Origin: Pelagomonas calceolata
Taxonomy: Eukaryota > Sar > Pelagophyceae > Pelagomonadales > Pelagomonadaceae
Reading direction: 5' to 3'
NCBI GenBank assembly: GCA_918797485.1
Contig: CAKKNE010000006.1
Span: 3,038,001-3,102,000 of the forward strand
DNA length: 64,000 bases
A program made the position numbers and the translations under genes. The notes beneath the pieces are model-generated. The model did no database searches, had not been told where the DNA came from, and saw only the letters and a program-made list of their open reading frames with translations. Below, in pieces: positions 44,381 to 52,662 of this stretch. Positions within the stretch are counted from its first letter, which is position 1. Each line of letters starts with the position of its first letter.

Positions 44381-45163
44381 TCATCGCGCGTAGGTCCCCG
44401 CCCCCACGAAGGCCACGCCGAGCCCCTCGCAGAGCTCGGGCAGGTCCCGGCCGACAGCAAGTAAGGCAGAAAGAGCCATCGTCTGCGACGACGACGACGC
44501 GAAGACCGCCGCCGAGCCGCCGGAGGGCGAGCCGTACTTCCCGAGGACCGCGCTGCACCGGCCCGGCGACTGCGAGCAGGCCATGCAGAACGCGTGTTCG
44601 TCGCACGACAATAAGTCGGGCTCCGACAGCTTCGGCCGTTTGCTCTTCACGAACGACGCTGCTGGCGGTGCGGCGTCGAAGGTGCCCGCACACACGTCGG
44701 GCAAGCGCGCCACGGCCTCCCAGAGGCAGGGCATGAAGTAGGCTTCATCTGTGTTTTCACAGGCGGCGCCGCAGACCTTGCGAGCATTCGCCAATATAGG
44801 AAACAAGGACGCCTTATCGGTGGAGAGCATGCTCGCGAATAAGTCGGCCGACGCCCCGAGCTCGCCTTCATGTGAACCGCAGAAGATGTCCGAGTCCATG
44901 CTCACGCAGCCGTCCCGCATCGCCGCGTCATCATCAAAATTCGCGCAGTTCGCGAGGTCCAGGGGCACGGGGAGCCGGTTTTCTACGAGGTTTGTTGTGC
45001 GGCTTCGCGTTGCTAAGGCGGCGGCACTTACGACGAGCGCGCCGGCCGCAACAATGTATGGTCGTCGTCGCCGGCGCCGTTGCGGTCGTTCCAGGAGGGG
45101 CTCCTCCTCGTCTATAAATGGATTCGGCGCCTCGTCGCCGTCGGAGGCGTCGTGGTGCTCCAT
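44381..45163 (-). CDS. Type II Cys-rich membrane protein, cluster member 2
   Basis: The ATG at 45163 gives 260 residues: cytosolic MEHHDASDGDEAPNPF, then an acidic dileucine motif DEEEPLL, an Arg run, a transmembrane helix (YIVAAGALVVSAAALATR), the juxtamembrane phrase RTTNLVENRLP and a lumenal domain with about 12 Cys (CANFDD...CGAACENTDEAYFMPCLWEA...CMACSQSPGRC). The DEEEPLL signal and the membrane region match member 3 on the opposite strand; the [DE]xxxL[LI] motif binds AP adaptors and directs proteins to endosome or vacuole. Start codons of members 2 and 3 are 335 bp apart, back to back. Confidence 0.7.
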   Translation of the reverse strand: MEHHDASDGDEAPNPFIDEEEPLLERPQRRRRRRPYIVAAGALVVSAAALATRSRTTNLVENRLPVPLDLANCANFDDDAAMRDGCVSMDSDIFCGSHEGELGASADLFASMLSTDKASLFPILANARKVCGAACENTDEAYFMPCLWEAVARLPDVCAGTFDAAPPAASFVKSKRPKLSEPDLLSCDEHAFCMACSQSPGRCSAVLGKYGSPSGGSAAVFASSSSQTMALSALLAVGRDLPELCEGLGVAFVGAGTYAR

Positions 45164-45498
45164 GGCTGCCTCTTGCCTTTTTACGACGCTGCGCGACTGC
45201 GAGGGCTGCCCCCGGTCCTTCTGTGGCTGCCCTGTGTTGCCTCGCGCAGCCCGAAGCGGTCTGGGTTGCGAAGAGCGGGATTTACGCGCGTGCGGAGGCC
45301 CTGCTTGGGCACAATGTATCTTGGAATTGCTTAATTCCTCGCCTGCTATTGCCATTTGGCGCCCCGCAATTGCTGCCCGCGGAGTCACCTCGGCTCTCGC
45401 CGGGCCACATCGGACGCACGGAGCCTCCTCCGAGCACTGCGCGCGCAGCAGCCGGTCTCGCGCGCCCGTGGAGTTGCCACAGAGGTAGCACAAGCACG
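45164..45498. promoter_or_regulatory. Divergent promoter of two paralogs
   Basis: 335 bp between the starts of cluster members 2 and 3. No palindrome copy found. Open frames extend through from both genes but the first ATGs coincide with the shared N-terminal pattern. Confidence 0.45.
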
Positions 45499-46191
45499 AT
45501 GGACGACGACGGCGCGTACACGCCCATCCCCGACGAGGAGGAGCCCCTTCTAGTACCACAAAAGAGGACACGAAGAGTAAGATACGCCGTCGGCGCCGCC
45601 GCTGTGCTCTGTGCGGGCGGCGCCGCCGCGCGCGCCACGACGAGACCGACCGCAGAAAAACTCTTCTCGCTCAGCCAGTGCCCCGCCGCTTTAGCGCAGG
45701 ACATCGACCCCACTGTGTGTGCCGAGGCCGACGCCGAGCAGTGCGCCCACTTGTGTACGGACGGCGGCAACGACTGCCAGACCCTCTGCGCCGACGCCTG
45801 CGACGAGGGCGCGGGCGCCGTCTGCGCGTTGGCGGCCTTTGCTAATCTCGACACGGTCTGCCCTGCTTTAGGATACTGCGCCGGCGAACTTGTAGATGAT
45901 GTGCAGGCGTGGTTCGCGCCGACGTGGAAAGGCTACCTGGAGACAGCTTTGACGATCAAGGCGGACTACGAACCCGGTTGGGCGCTTATCCCGGACTGGG
46001 GGTCGGGCGACGACGACACGGCCATGTCTTGTGACCTGTACGCGTGGTGCACCGTTTGTGCGGGGGCGGACTCGTGCGCGGACGTGGAGACCGTCGCGGC
46101 GACGGCGATGCACGACCTCTACAAGCTCGAAAATAGGTGCAAGTCGAGGGACGCCTGCCTGCCGCCGCACACGCACGGCGCGCGGCGATGA
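45499..46191 (+). CDS. Type II Cys-rich membrane protein, cluster member 3
   Basis: 230 residues starting MDDDGAYTPIPDEEEPLLVP: the same acidic dileucine signal as member 2, then KRTRRVRYAVGAAAVLCAGG and an RATTRPT juxtamembrane phrase. The lumenal domain is very Cys-rich (CAEADAEQCAHLCTDGGNDC, QTLCADACDEGAGAVC, CDLYAWCTVCAGADSC). Size and topology match its divergent neighbour, although the lumenal sequences have drifted. Probably disulfide-bonded and sorted through endosomes. No named family. Confidence 0.7.
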   Translation: MDDDGAYTPIPDEEEPLLVPQKRTRRVRYAVGAAAVLCAGGAAARATTRPTAEKLFSLSQCPAALAQDIDPTVCAEADAEQCAHLCTDGGNDCQTLCADACDEGAGAVCALAAFANLDTVCPALGYCAGELVDDVQAWFAPTWKGYLETALTIKADYEPGWALIPDWGSGDDDTAMSCDLYAWCTVCAGADSCADVETVAATAMHDLYKLENRCKSRDACLPPHTHGARR

Positions 46192-46363
46192 GGACCGTAG
46201 TAGTTGTACATAACGTAATTCTTCCGCTTGAACTTGTGACCGGGCCCCGTCGCCATCCCTATAGTACGCCGCGGTGACGCACTCGGCCCGGGCTAGCTCA
46301 ATAAGCGAGAGTCTCTCTCCGAGTCTCTGGTGAAAGGAACATAGCATGATACCACTTAGCCTG

Positions 46364-46681
46364 CTAGGGCGGCACGTCCTCGTCCTCGTCGGGCGAGTCC
46401 TCCTCGGCCTCCTTTATGAGTTCCTGCTCGAGCGCCTCGATGTCGACCTTCAGCGCCGCGATGTCACTATCATTAATTTGCGCCGAGACGTCGCCCCGCT
46501 GCCCCTCGAGGTCCTGCAACCTCTGCTTCATCTCCCTTAACATCGTGAAGTTGCGCGTCGGCGGCGTCGCTTTGCTGAGATCTACGGTCCGCTCGAACGG
46601 TCTTATCGCAGTGTCTTTGAGGGGCGACTGCGACCGCCGCCAGGTCTTCATCTCGTGGGGCGTCGCCATGTCGCACGACAT
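46364..46681 (-). CDS. Small coiled-coil protein
   Basis: The ATG at 46681 gives 105 residues: MSCDMATPHEMKTWRRSQSP, then RPFERTVDLSKATPPTR, a helix (NFTMLREMKQRLQDLEGQRG), a short break, a second helix (DIAALKVDIEALEQELIKEA) and an acidic end (EEDSPDEDEDVPP). The paired helices predict a coiled coil. An MSCDMATP start is an alternative to MATPHEM. No family recognised; it is interleaved in the membrane-protein cluster without similarity to its members. Confidence 0.55.
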   Translation of the reverse strand: MSCDMATPHEMKTWRRSQSPLKDTAIRPFERTVDLSKATPPTRNFTMLREMKQRLQDLEGQRGDVSAQINDSDIAALKVDIEALEQELIKEAEEDSPDEDEDVPP

Positions 46682-47042
46682 TTTTTCGTCGTCGCGGTCA
46701 CAGTCGCGGCGACGTCGCGGTAGTCGTGTCGAATGTCGGCAGCGGTCCGCCCTCCGTTGCGTATGTCTCAAGGTGATGTGCTGCCCACTCGGCTTGGAGT
46801 CGTCTAACGCGATCGAGCAGGCGTTCTGGCGGGCTTGCAGAGCGTGGCTTCGACTGCCGAGAGCTTTCGTGTCTCGTGGGCAGCCCTGGTGTCCACAGCA
46901 GGCTGGTATTTGCGCTGCTGCGGGCGGCGCTACGCGGCGCTCTCACAGTGCCGGGTTTGGAGTCGCACCTCCACACCTCGCCGCGAGGGAGGTCTACCTC
47001 TCCCGCCGCTGCGAGGGGTCGTCCGAGCTTTAGGAGGGGTAC
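46682..47042. other. Intergenic region between same-strand genes
   Basis: 361 bp upstream of the small coiled-coil gene. No palindrome copy or coding-like frame recognised. Confidence 0.4.
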
Positions 47043-47555
47043 TTACCCGAACGCCGCGGCCACGTCCTTCCGCAGCTGCGAGACGATCTTCTCCTCGCTC
47101 ATCTGCTTCACGATACCTGCCCCCTCGTAGGCGCAGCGCGCCGCGACGATGGCGCCGCCGTCGGCCGAGACGTCGACCCCGCCGGTGCCGGCCTTCGGCG
47201 GTGCCGGCGCGTCGTCGCCGTCGTCGTTCCATTTGTCGTCCTTCGCCTTGTCTTTGTCGGCGTAGCCAGAGCCCGATGTCGTGAAGAGGAGGCGCGCGCC
47301 ACTCTCTCGTCGCGCCAGCTTCACGGGTGTCGTTAATTTCACGGACGCGCCGCCGGCGCCTTCACCGATGATGGCGCGTCGCGCCCACTTCTCGCACCAC
47401 TCGTCGAGCTCGGCATCCGGGGTGTTTAAGGAGCCAGAGCGCCACAATTCGGCCTCGTAGTCGACCGCTTTGAGTCCTGGGAGGCTGCTAGGCCTGATGC
47501 TCTGCGGGGCAAAGGCAGTGGTGCAGACAAGCAGTGGTGCCAGCGACCTAGGCAT
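47043..47555 (-). CDS. Plastid-targeted protein of unknown function
   Basis: The ATG at 47555 gives 170 residues. MPRSLAPLLVCTTAFAPQSI has a signal peptide ending A|FAP, the heterokont plastid motif. The mature part begins LKAVDYEAELWRSGSLNTPD, then CEKWARRAIIGEGAGGASVK, a disordered Asp/Pro/Lys segment and a helical C terminus (GIVKQMSEEKIVSQLRKDVA). No family recognised. It shares a 208-bp divergent promoter with the NFU gene, another plastid-type protein, so co-expression is plausible. Confidence 0.6.
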   Translation of the reverse strand: MPRSLAPLLVCTTAFAPQSIRPSSLPGLKAVDYEAELWRSGSLNTPDAELDEWCEKWARRAIIGEGAGGASVKLTTPVKLARRESGARLLFTTSGSGYADKDKAKDDKWNDDGDDAPAPPKAGTGGVDVSADGGAIVAARCAYEGAGIVKQMSEEKIVSQLRKDVAAAFG

Positions 47556-47626
47556 GGTATGTGGGTGCCAAACGTGTGCGCGCACGGCAGAATAGGCAGC
47601 TGTCGCAGTTGTTTGGCCTCTGTCGA

Positions 47627-47650
47627 GCTAGCGTCCTGTAAGTCTCTAGC
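47627..47650 (-). promoter_or_regulatory. Recurrent promoter palindrome, copy 11
   Basis: GCTAGCGTCC then TGTAAGTCTCTAGC, one or two core mismatches. 72 bp from the start at 47555 and 114 bp from the start at 47764. Confidence 0.55.
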
Positions 47651-47763
47651 ACACTCTATGAGTAAGACGAGCTGCCGCACGCTTCCTTAAAGATAGCAGG
47701 CTGTGAATAGCTTGTTTGGATAGCTTGGGCCCGAGCCTGACCTGGCAAAGCGACGCAAAAACC

Positions 47764-48396
47764 ATGCCGAGCCCTGGATCTGTCGTGCTCGTCGCCTCTG
47801 CCTTGACGGCGCACAGCTGGCTCGCCCCGGTCGCAAGGCGAGCTGGACCGCTGCGCGCGGAGCCCGTGGTCAGCCCCTTCGAGGCCGGTGAAAACAAGGC
47901 CGACGCGGCGAGCGAGGCCGCCGCGTCCTTGGGCGAGCTCGAGTTCACGCCCGCGTCGGTGGACGAGGTCCTGAATAGGGTGCGGCCCTACTTGGTTGCC
48001 GACGGCGGCGACGTGGCCGTAGTCGAGGTTAAACCAGAAACGAAGGACGTCGTCTTGCGGCTGGAAGGTGCTTGTGGGTCTTGTCCATCCTCAACAACAA
48101 CGATGAAGATGGGCATCGAGCGCGTATTGCGGGAGCGGTGGCCGGACCTCGGCAGCGTTTCCAGGGACACGGACCCCGAGAACCAGAAGTTCGACGTGGA
48201 GACGGTGGAGACCCTGCTGGCGCCGATTTCTGGTGCGGTGACGAAATTGGGTGCTACTTTGACAGTCAAATCGGCTGGTACTGAACCAGGACTGGTGGAG
48301 ATCCTGTACAAGGGGCCCGAGAACGTCAGGTACGGCGTGGAGCTGTCTCTGTTGGATTCGCCTTTGGTCACGGAGGTGCGGTGGCTGAGCGAGTAA
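47764..48396 (+). CDS. NifU-like (NFU) iron-sulfur scaffold, plastid-type
   Basis: 210 residues; the ATG at 47764 starts MPSPGSVVLVASALTAHSWL, a targeting peptide. The NFU domain VDEVLNRVRPYLVADGGDVA then VVLRLEGACGSCPSSTTTMK, GIERVL contains the CxxC (CGSC) that binds a 4Fe-4S cluster as a dimer. The C-terminal half (VETLLAPISGAVTKLGATLT) is a second, degenerate domain without CxxC, the arrangement of plant plastid NFU1-3. It hands Fe-S clusters to photosystem I and other plastid proteins. Only 14 bp separate its stop codon from the next gene's stop. Confidence 0.88.
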   Translation: MPSPGSVVLVASALTAHSWLAPVARRAGPLRAEPVVSPFEAGENKADAASEAAASLGELEFTPASVDEVLNRVRPYLVADGGDVAVVEVKPETKDVVLRLEGACGSCPSSTTTMKMGIERVLRERWPDLGSVSRDTDPENQKFDVETVETLLAPISGAVTKLGATLTVKSAGTEPGLVEILYKGPENVRYGVELSLLDSPLVTEVRWLSE

Positions 48397-48410
48397 TAAT
48401 ATGAATAAAG

Positions 48411-49280
48411 TTATAGTACACCAATCAAAATCCCGGCCGCCAGCGCGAACGGCTTCAGCGAAACACCCGCGTCGGGCGGGGCTACGGCCCGCCCGCGGTT
48501 GCCCGACGCGAACGTCTCCTCCCCTGGTCGTAGCGGCTCCCCCTCGACGACGTCGACGTACGCCGCGTCGCAGTCGAGCCGCAGCACGCCCTTTGTTGTA
48601 TCCCCGAGGCAGCCCGAGATGCAGTCGTAGCAGTCGCTCGGCACCGGCGCGTCGTAATCAGGGTCGACGCAGGACTTGACGAGCGACGGCGTCGACGTGA
48701 AGGCCGACAGCACGGGAAAATAACATGAATCGTGCGTCTCCAACGTATCGAGGACGCGCTGCGACGCGCCGTCGACCGCCAGAAAGTCCTTGAACCGCGA
48801 CTCGACGCAGGTCTCCACGCAACTTAATTGAGCGTCGGCCTCGTCCGTCACGACCAATGAACAACTCTTTGTGAGGTCGAGCGGGCCCGCGCAGTCGCCG
48901 CCAGTCATGCATTTATCCAGTAACTCATCATAGCCTTCCGTGATCCTACCAGTAGGTACGTCGTAGGCTTCATCACCGTGGAGCTCGGGGAACTGGCCGC
49001 GGTCCGCCAACAAAATACCGCCGTACGGGAGGCCTAATCTTTGATAGCCGGCCACATTCTGCAGGCCCTCGGGGAAGTCCTCGGTCCCCTCGACGTAGCA
49101 GGGGTCGCCCGTCGGCTGGGCCTCCGTCTCTACCACTAGGTTTGTGCGCGTCGTCCGCGCCTGGAGCATCACCCCGGACGAGAGGAGGGCGGCCCCCGCG
49201 ACGGCGGCGCGGCCGTATCGTGTAGTGCCCCTTGCTACGAGGGGGCGCTGCTCCGTGGGCGTGTCGGCCTCGTCCTCCAT
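48411..49280 (-). CDS. Type II Cys-rich membrane protein, cluster member 4 (paralog of member 1)
   Basis: The first ATG (49280) gives 289 residues: acidic MEDEADTPTEQRPLV, then a transmembrane helix (AAVAGAALLSSGVMLQARTT) and a lumenal domain. GYQRLGLPYGGILLADRGQF, PELHGDEAYD, SCVETCVESRFKDFL, CYFPVLSAF, SLVKSCVDPDYDAP and CYDCISGCLGD correspond one-to-one to phrases in the 43059-43904 product. Cys spacing is conserved. A second hydrophobic stretch ends the protein (LKPFALAAGILIGVL), possibly a lipid anchor signal. Function unknown. Confidence 0.7.
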   Translation of the reverse strand: MEDEADTPTEQRPLVARGTTRYGRAAVAGAALLSSGVMLQARTTRTNLVVETEAQPTGDPCYVEGTEDFPEGLQNVAGYQRLGLPYGGILLADRGQFPELHGDEAYDVPTGRITEGYDELLDKCMTGGDCAGPLDLTKSCSLVVTDEADAQLSCVETCVESRFKDFLAVDGASQRVLDTLETHDSCYFPVLSAFTSTPSLVKSCVDPDYDAPVPSDCYDCISGCLGDTTKGVLRLDCDAAYVDVVEGEPLRPGEETFASGNRGRAVAPPDAGVSLKPFALAAGILIGVL

Positions 49281-49673
49281 CTTGGTGGGGCGGGGCAGCT
49301 TGGCTGGCCTCCCTGCGGTCGAGCCAAAGCTTGGAAACAAAGGAAGCTAGTAGCTTTTACGGGATCACGAGCTGACATGCGTCATGGGGCGCGTCGATGG
49401 CGTACTGCGCTTCGGATTCGTGGCTGTAACGGACCCCTCTCAGGCCTGAAAACCCGGCAAATCGAGACCGCTGGACTTGTGACACGCTGCAGTTGCACGT
49501 AGGCCGGCATAGGGCTGTGCTGTTAGCTCGTACGAGGTAGCAGGAGTACGTATTGACAAGTGCAAAGCGATCTCTCGCTTTTGCACACGCGTCCGGGCCG
49601 ATAAAGGCTGCTGCAATTGGGAGAGCATCTCTCTTGCACGCGTGCGTGCCGCACAGCACAAATAGCTGCAACG
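49281..49673. promoter_or_regulatory. Divergent promoter region with half a palindrome
   Basis: 393 bp between starts at 49280 and 49674. GCTAGTAGCTTTTAC at 49345-49359 resembles one half-site. An introner-like phrase GCGTCGATGGCGTA occurs at 49391 without inverted ends. Confidence 0.4.
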
Positions 49674-51266
49674 ATGCGCCGCCGCAGCCGCGTCTGGCTC
49701 GTCGCCGTCGCGCACGCACTCACGCCGCCGGCGGGCCTGCGCAAGCTGACGCGCTCCGTCGCGTCGCCCGAGCTGCTCGACCACAACGACGCCGTCACGT
49801 TCCTCCAGGAGACGGGCGTGCCGACGTTTGCCGCTGATGAAGCTTGGCTCGAGCTCGACGACGCCGCGCCGGCTTCGAAGGCCGTGCCCGTCGACGGCGC
49901 CGACGCGATCTTGATCGAGCACGCCCTCTCACCTGAAGAGTGCGAACGGTTGATAAACGAAGCGGAGCGCGCGGGTTTTAGTGAATTCGACGCGGGCAAG
50001 AACACGCACGCCGCTCTACAAGTTTGCGTCCACGAGGCGCTTGAGGCTGCAGCCTGCGCGAGGATTTCAAGACATGTCCCTCGCGAAGTGGAAACATCGA
50101 GATACGCCCACCTCCTGAACCAGCGCTGGCGGTTTTACAGATACGCGGCCGACGGCAAGCAGGAGTTCCGGCCCCACGTCGACGCGGGTTTTCCTCCCTC
50201 GAGCGTTGATGGAGACGCGTTGGTCATGGACGCGCACGATGGCAGGTACGAATCGCGGTACTCGGCTCTCTTCTACCTCAACGACGACTTCGACGGCGGC
50301 GCGACGCGCTTCTACCTGGCGAATAATACAGAAATCGACGTCAAACCGGCACAGGGCGCTTGCCTACTGATAAAGCAAGCCTTGGAGGGCGAGGAGTGGG
50401 AGGTCGCCGACGTCGCCGGCCACGCCGGTACTCAAGTACTCGAAGGGAGGCCGAAGTATGTTATTAGGACGGACTGCATGTATACGACGCAACCCGATCC
50501 GAACGCGCACGCTCTTGAGAGGACCCTGCGACCGTTTTCATCAATCTATGATCGCGAGTTCCTCGAGGCATGTAGACCGTTATACTCGGTGCACATGGGC
50601 GTCGAGAACGCCGCGTCCCTCTTGTATTCTCTGATACGCTTCGTCAAACCACATTCAGTGGTCGAGGTCGGCGCGGGCTACACGTCGCTGTGGTTGTTGA
50701 GAGCTTTGGCGGACAACGACGACGAATTGCAACGATTATCAAAGCTGCAGGAGGAGGGCGGCGCCGATCTGCTGGCGTGGCCCTGGTGCGAACCTATACA
50801 TATCAAAAAATCATCCTTGATCTGCGTCGACAACTGCCGCCACCAGACGTCGACGGCGCGGAAAGTCGAGACCGTGGCCCATGACCTGGATCTAGGCGAT
50901 CGTCTGCAGTTCATCGAGGGCGATGCGTTCGAGCTCTTCCGCGATAGATTTGACGATGAAAGCATAGACTGCTTCTGGCTGGACTTTGGGGTTGGGGATA
51001 GAGTAGCGGACTTCGTGCGGGGTTTGTGGCCGGCCATAAGTCCGGGCGGGTTTGTATTGTGCCACTCGTCGGTGACGAATCGAGGGACGCGACAGTGGTT
51101 GGACGCGGTCCGGCGGAATGAGCCTGAACACGAAACAGGCGTGCCGCCGGGCGAGGCCCACCACATCTCGTTCCTGGAGCCGCACAAGCACTTCCAGAAC
51201 GCTATTACAGTATTACAGAAGCGGCCGGCGGGGTTCGCGGAGCCGCTCTACTCCGAGCGGGCTTGA
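49674..51266 (+). CDS. 2OG-Fe(II) oxygenase fused to a class I methyltransferase
   Basis: 530 residues from the ATG at 49674 (MRRRSRVWLVAVAHALTPP, a possible signal). Residues 70-270 form a prolyl-4-hydroxylase-like oxygenase: LLNQRWRFYRYAADGKQEFR, PHVDAGF (HxD iron ligands), SALFYLNDDFDGGATRF, GHAGTQVLEGRPKYVIRTDC (distal His and the Arg/Lys for 2-oxoglutarate). Residues 300-530 form a Rossmann methyltransferase: VVEVGAGYTSLWLLRALADN (SAM loop), SLICVDNCRHQTSTARKVE, FIEGDAFELF, DCFWLDFGVGDRVADF. I know no standard enzyme with this order; coupled hydroxylation and O-methylation is an inference. Confidence 0.8.
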   Translation: MRRRSRVWLVAVAHALTPPAGLRKLTRSVASPELLDHNDAVTFLQETGVPTFAADEAWLELDDAAPASKAVPVDGADAILIEHALSPEECERLINEAERAGFSEFDAGKNTHAALQVCVHEALEAAACARISRHVPREVETSRYAHLLNQRWRFYRYAADGKQEFRPHVDAGFPPSSVDGDALVMDAHDGRYESRYSALFYLNDDFDGGATRFYLANNTEIDVKPAQGACLLIKQALEGEEWEVADVAGHAGTQVLEGRPKYVIRTDCMYTTQPDPNAHALERTLRPFSSIYDREFLEACRPLYSVHMGVENAASLLYSLIRFVKPHSVVEVGAGYTSLWLLRALADNDDELQRLSKLQEEGGADLLAWPWCEPIHIKKSSLICVDNCRHQTSTARKVETVAHDLDLGDRLQFIEGDAFELFRDRFDDESIDCFWLDFGVGDRVADFVRGLWPAISPGGFVLCHSSVTNRGTRQWLDAVRRNEPEHETGVPPGEAHHISFLEPHKHFQNAITVLQKRPAGFAEPLYSERA

Positions 51267-51302
51267 GCGCTCCTTGAGAGGTGGGTACCGGCATGTGGTC
51301 TC

Positions 51303-51392
51303 AGAGACGCCATCGACTCTCTGACGGCCGCGTCGACGCCGTCGCGGCGTCGCGGTCTCGCGAAGACGCCATCGACGCGACCACGCCACCCC
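51303..51392. repeat. Introner-like internal hairpin sequence without terminal repeats
   Basis: Contains GACGCCATCGACTCTCTGAC and AAGACGCCATCGACGCGACC arms like those inside several introners, but neither CTGTGTGG nor CCACACAG ends. It sits in the 209-bp gap between convergent stop codons. Possibly a decayed copy. Confidence 0.4.
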
Positions 51393-51475
51393 AAACTTAA
51401 ATATCTGATGTGTAACGATTACAAACAAGTTCCCCGAACACGTGTGTGTTGGGACAATACGATCATGCGAGCGCT

Positions 51476-52264
51476 TCAGCGCCGCTTGTCGACGACGCGG
51501 CCGTCCGCCTGCACAGAAAACTGGCGCCGCCAGTTCCGCCGCTTGTGCGCGAAGACCACCAGCGACCATCGGACGCCTCTCGTGAGGTCCGTCACGGCGT
51601 GGGCCACGTCCGCGCTATGTGCGGCGGCGCTCCCGGCCTGGCGCGGCGCCGTCAGCAGCGCATTGTCCGAGAGCATGACCAGGTCCCCGCCGTCGTACTC
51701 CGACCCATCTACTAAATTGACGGAGATGGACGCGTCGCAGCCGTCGCAGTGGAAGGGTAAGCGCGGCCTGGAGGTCGTCGAGTACTTGCGCACGAACGCG
51801 CTCACCGCCCGCGGCATGACGCCTAGAATCTGGGACGCCGGGGCTAGTAACCGCGCGTAGCCCTCCGAGCCGAGCAGCTCCTTGAGGGCCGCTTTCGGTA
51901 GGTTCGCTTGGTGCGCGGGTGCGCCATCCACCGAATCGACCTCGTTCGACGCCGCGCCGGTCACCGTCGACGGCATGGCCCACTTCGCAAAAGTTATGAG
52001 CCGGTCGCAGTGCTCCTCTGTTACTACGTTATCAAGAGTAACTACGAAGTCGTCCCTCGCCAAGGCTTCTTTGGCCCGTTTTCTGTCAGATGGTTGGAGC
52101 GGTAACATATTGACGAGCTCCTTCGGATTTACGTCAAAGTCGCCTCCCAGGACTCTGTTCACGGGCTTTGGCGTGTTGCTCTGCGAAAGGGCGAAGAGGG
52201 GGTGGGGCTGCGTCGAGGCCTGGAGCGCGGCCGCGGCGGCGAGGGTCGACGCGAGCACGAGCAT
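51476..52264 (-). CDS. 2OG-Fe(II) oxygenase (prolyl hydroxylase-like)
   Basis: 262 residues with signal peptide MLVLASTLAAAAALQASTQP. The double-stranded beta-helix motifs are PFHCDGCDASISVNLVDGSE (HxD), GGDLVML, and SADVAHAVTDLTRGVRWSLV (distal His, Arg for 2-oxoglutarate). The helical N-terminal part (CDRLITFAKWAM) matches P4H-type enzymes. It probably hydroxylates a secretory or plastid protein. It converges with the oxygenase-methyltransferase gene; the two oxygenases may stem from an old duplication but share only the core motifs. Confidence 0.78.
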   Translation of the reverse strand: MLVLASTLAAAAALQASTQPHPLFALSQSNTPKPVNRVLGGDFDVNPKELVNMLPLQPSDRKRAKEALARDDFVVTLDNVVTEEHCDRLITFAKWAMPSTVTGAASNEVDSVDGAPAHQANLPKAALKELLGSEGYARLLAPASQILGVMPRAVSAFVRKYSTTSRPRLPFHCDGCDASISVNLVDGSEYDGGDLVMLSDNALLTAPRQAGSAAAHSADVAHAVTDLTRGVRWSLVVFAHKRRNWRRQFSVQADGRVVDKRR

Positions 52265-52662
52265 GGTTGCTGGCGTGCGGCGCGGCGCACCGATGCGCGT
52301 ATGGCGTCAGGTGCGACGCAGCGTCGCCCCGATGGCGTGTGGCCAGCGGTAATCCTCGCGCTCGCGCTGGCGGCGTCCAGATCTGTCCGGCACCGAGGCT
52401 TGTGGCTTGTGGTGCCAGCAGCTGTGGCAGTGATCAGCGGGAGCTAGACAGCGCGATTCTATGAGTCCAAGGGAGTGTCTGTACGAAGCTGGCAGCTTCT
52501 GTAAGTATGAGGGGCGCCGTTTAAGCCGAAGCTGCCTTGGATGCAAGGCGCTGTTAACTAGTGTAGCGACACACTAGGCCAAAAAAACAATTGCTCAGAG
52601 CTAGGCCGCCTAGCCGATAGGAGCCATACGCCATCGACGCGAGAGAAGCACAAAAACACAGC
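52265..52662. promoter_or_regulatory. Intergenic region with a palindrome variant
   Basis: 398 bp between two minus-strand genes; promoter of the oxygenase at 52264. Contains GCGTATGGCGTC...CGATGGCGTG hairpin-like sequence (about 52295-52340) and the variant palindrome at 52557-52578. Confidence 0.4.
52557..52578. promoter_or_regulatory. Palindrome variant
   Basis: ACTAGTGTAGC then GACACACTAGG: symmetric CTAGTGT/ACACTAG version of the motif, about 290 bp upstream of the start at 52264 and near the 3' end of the next gene. Confidence 0.35.
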
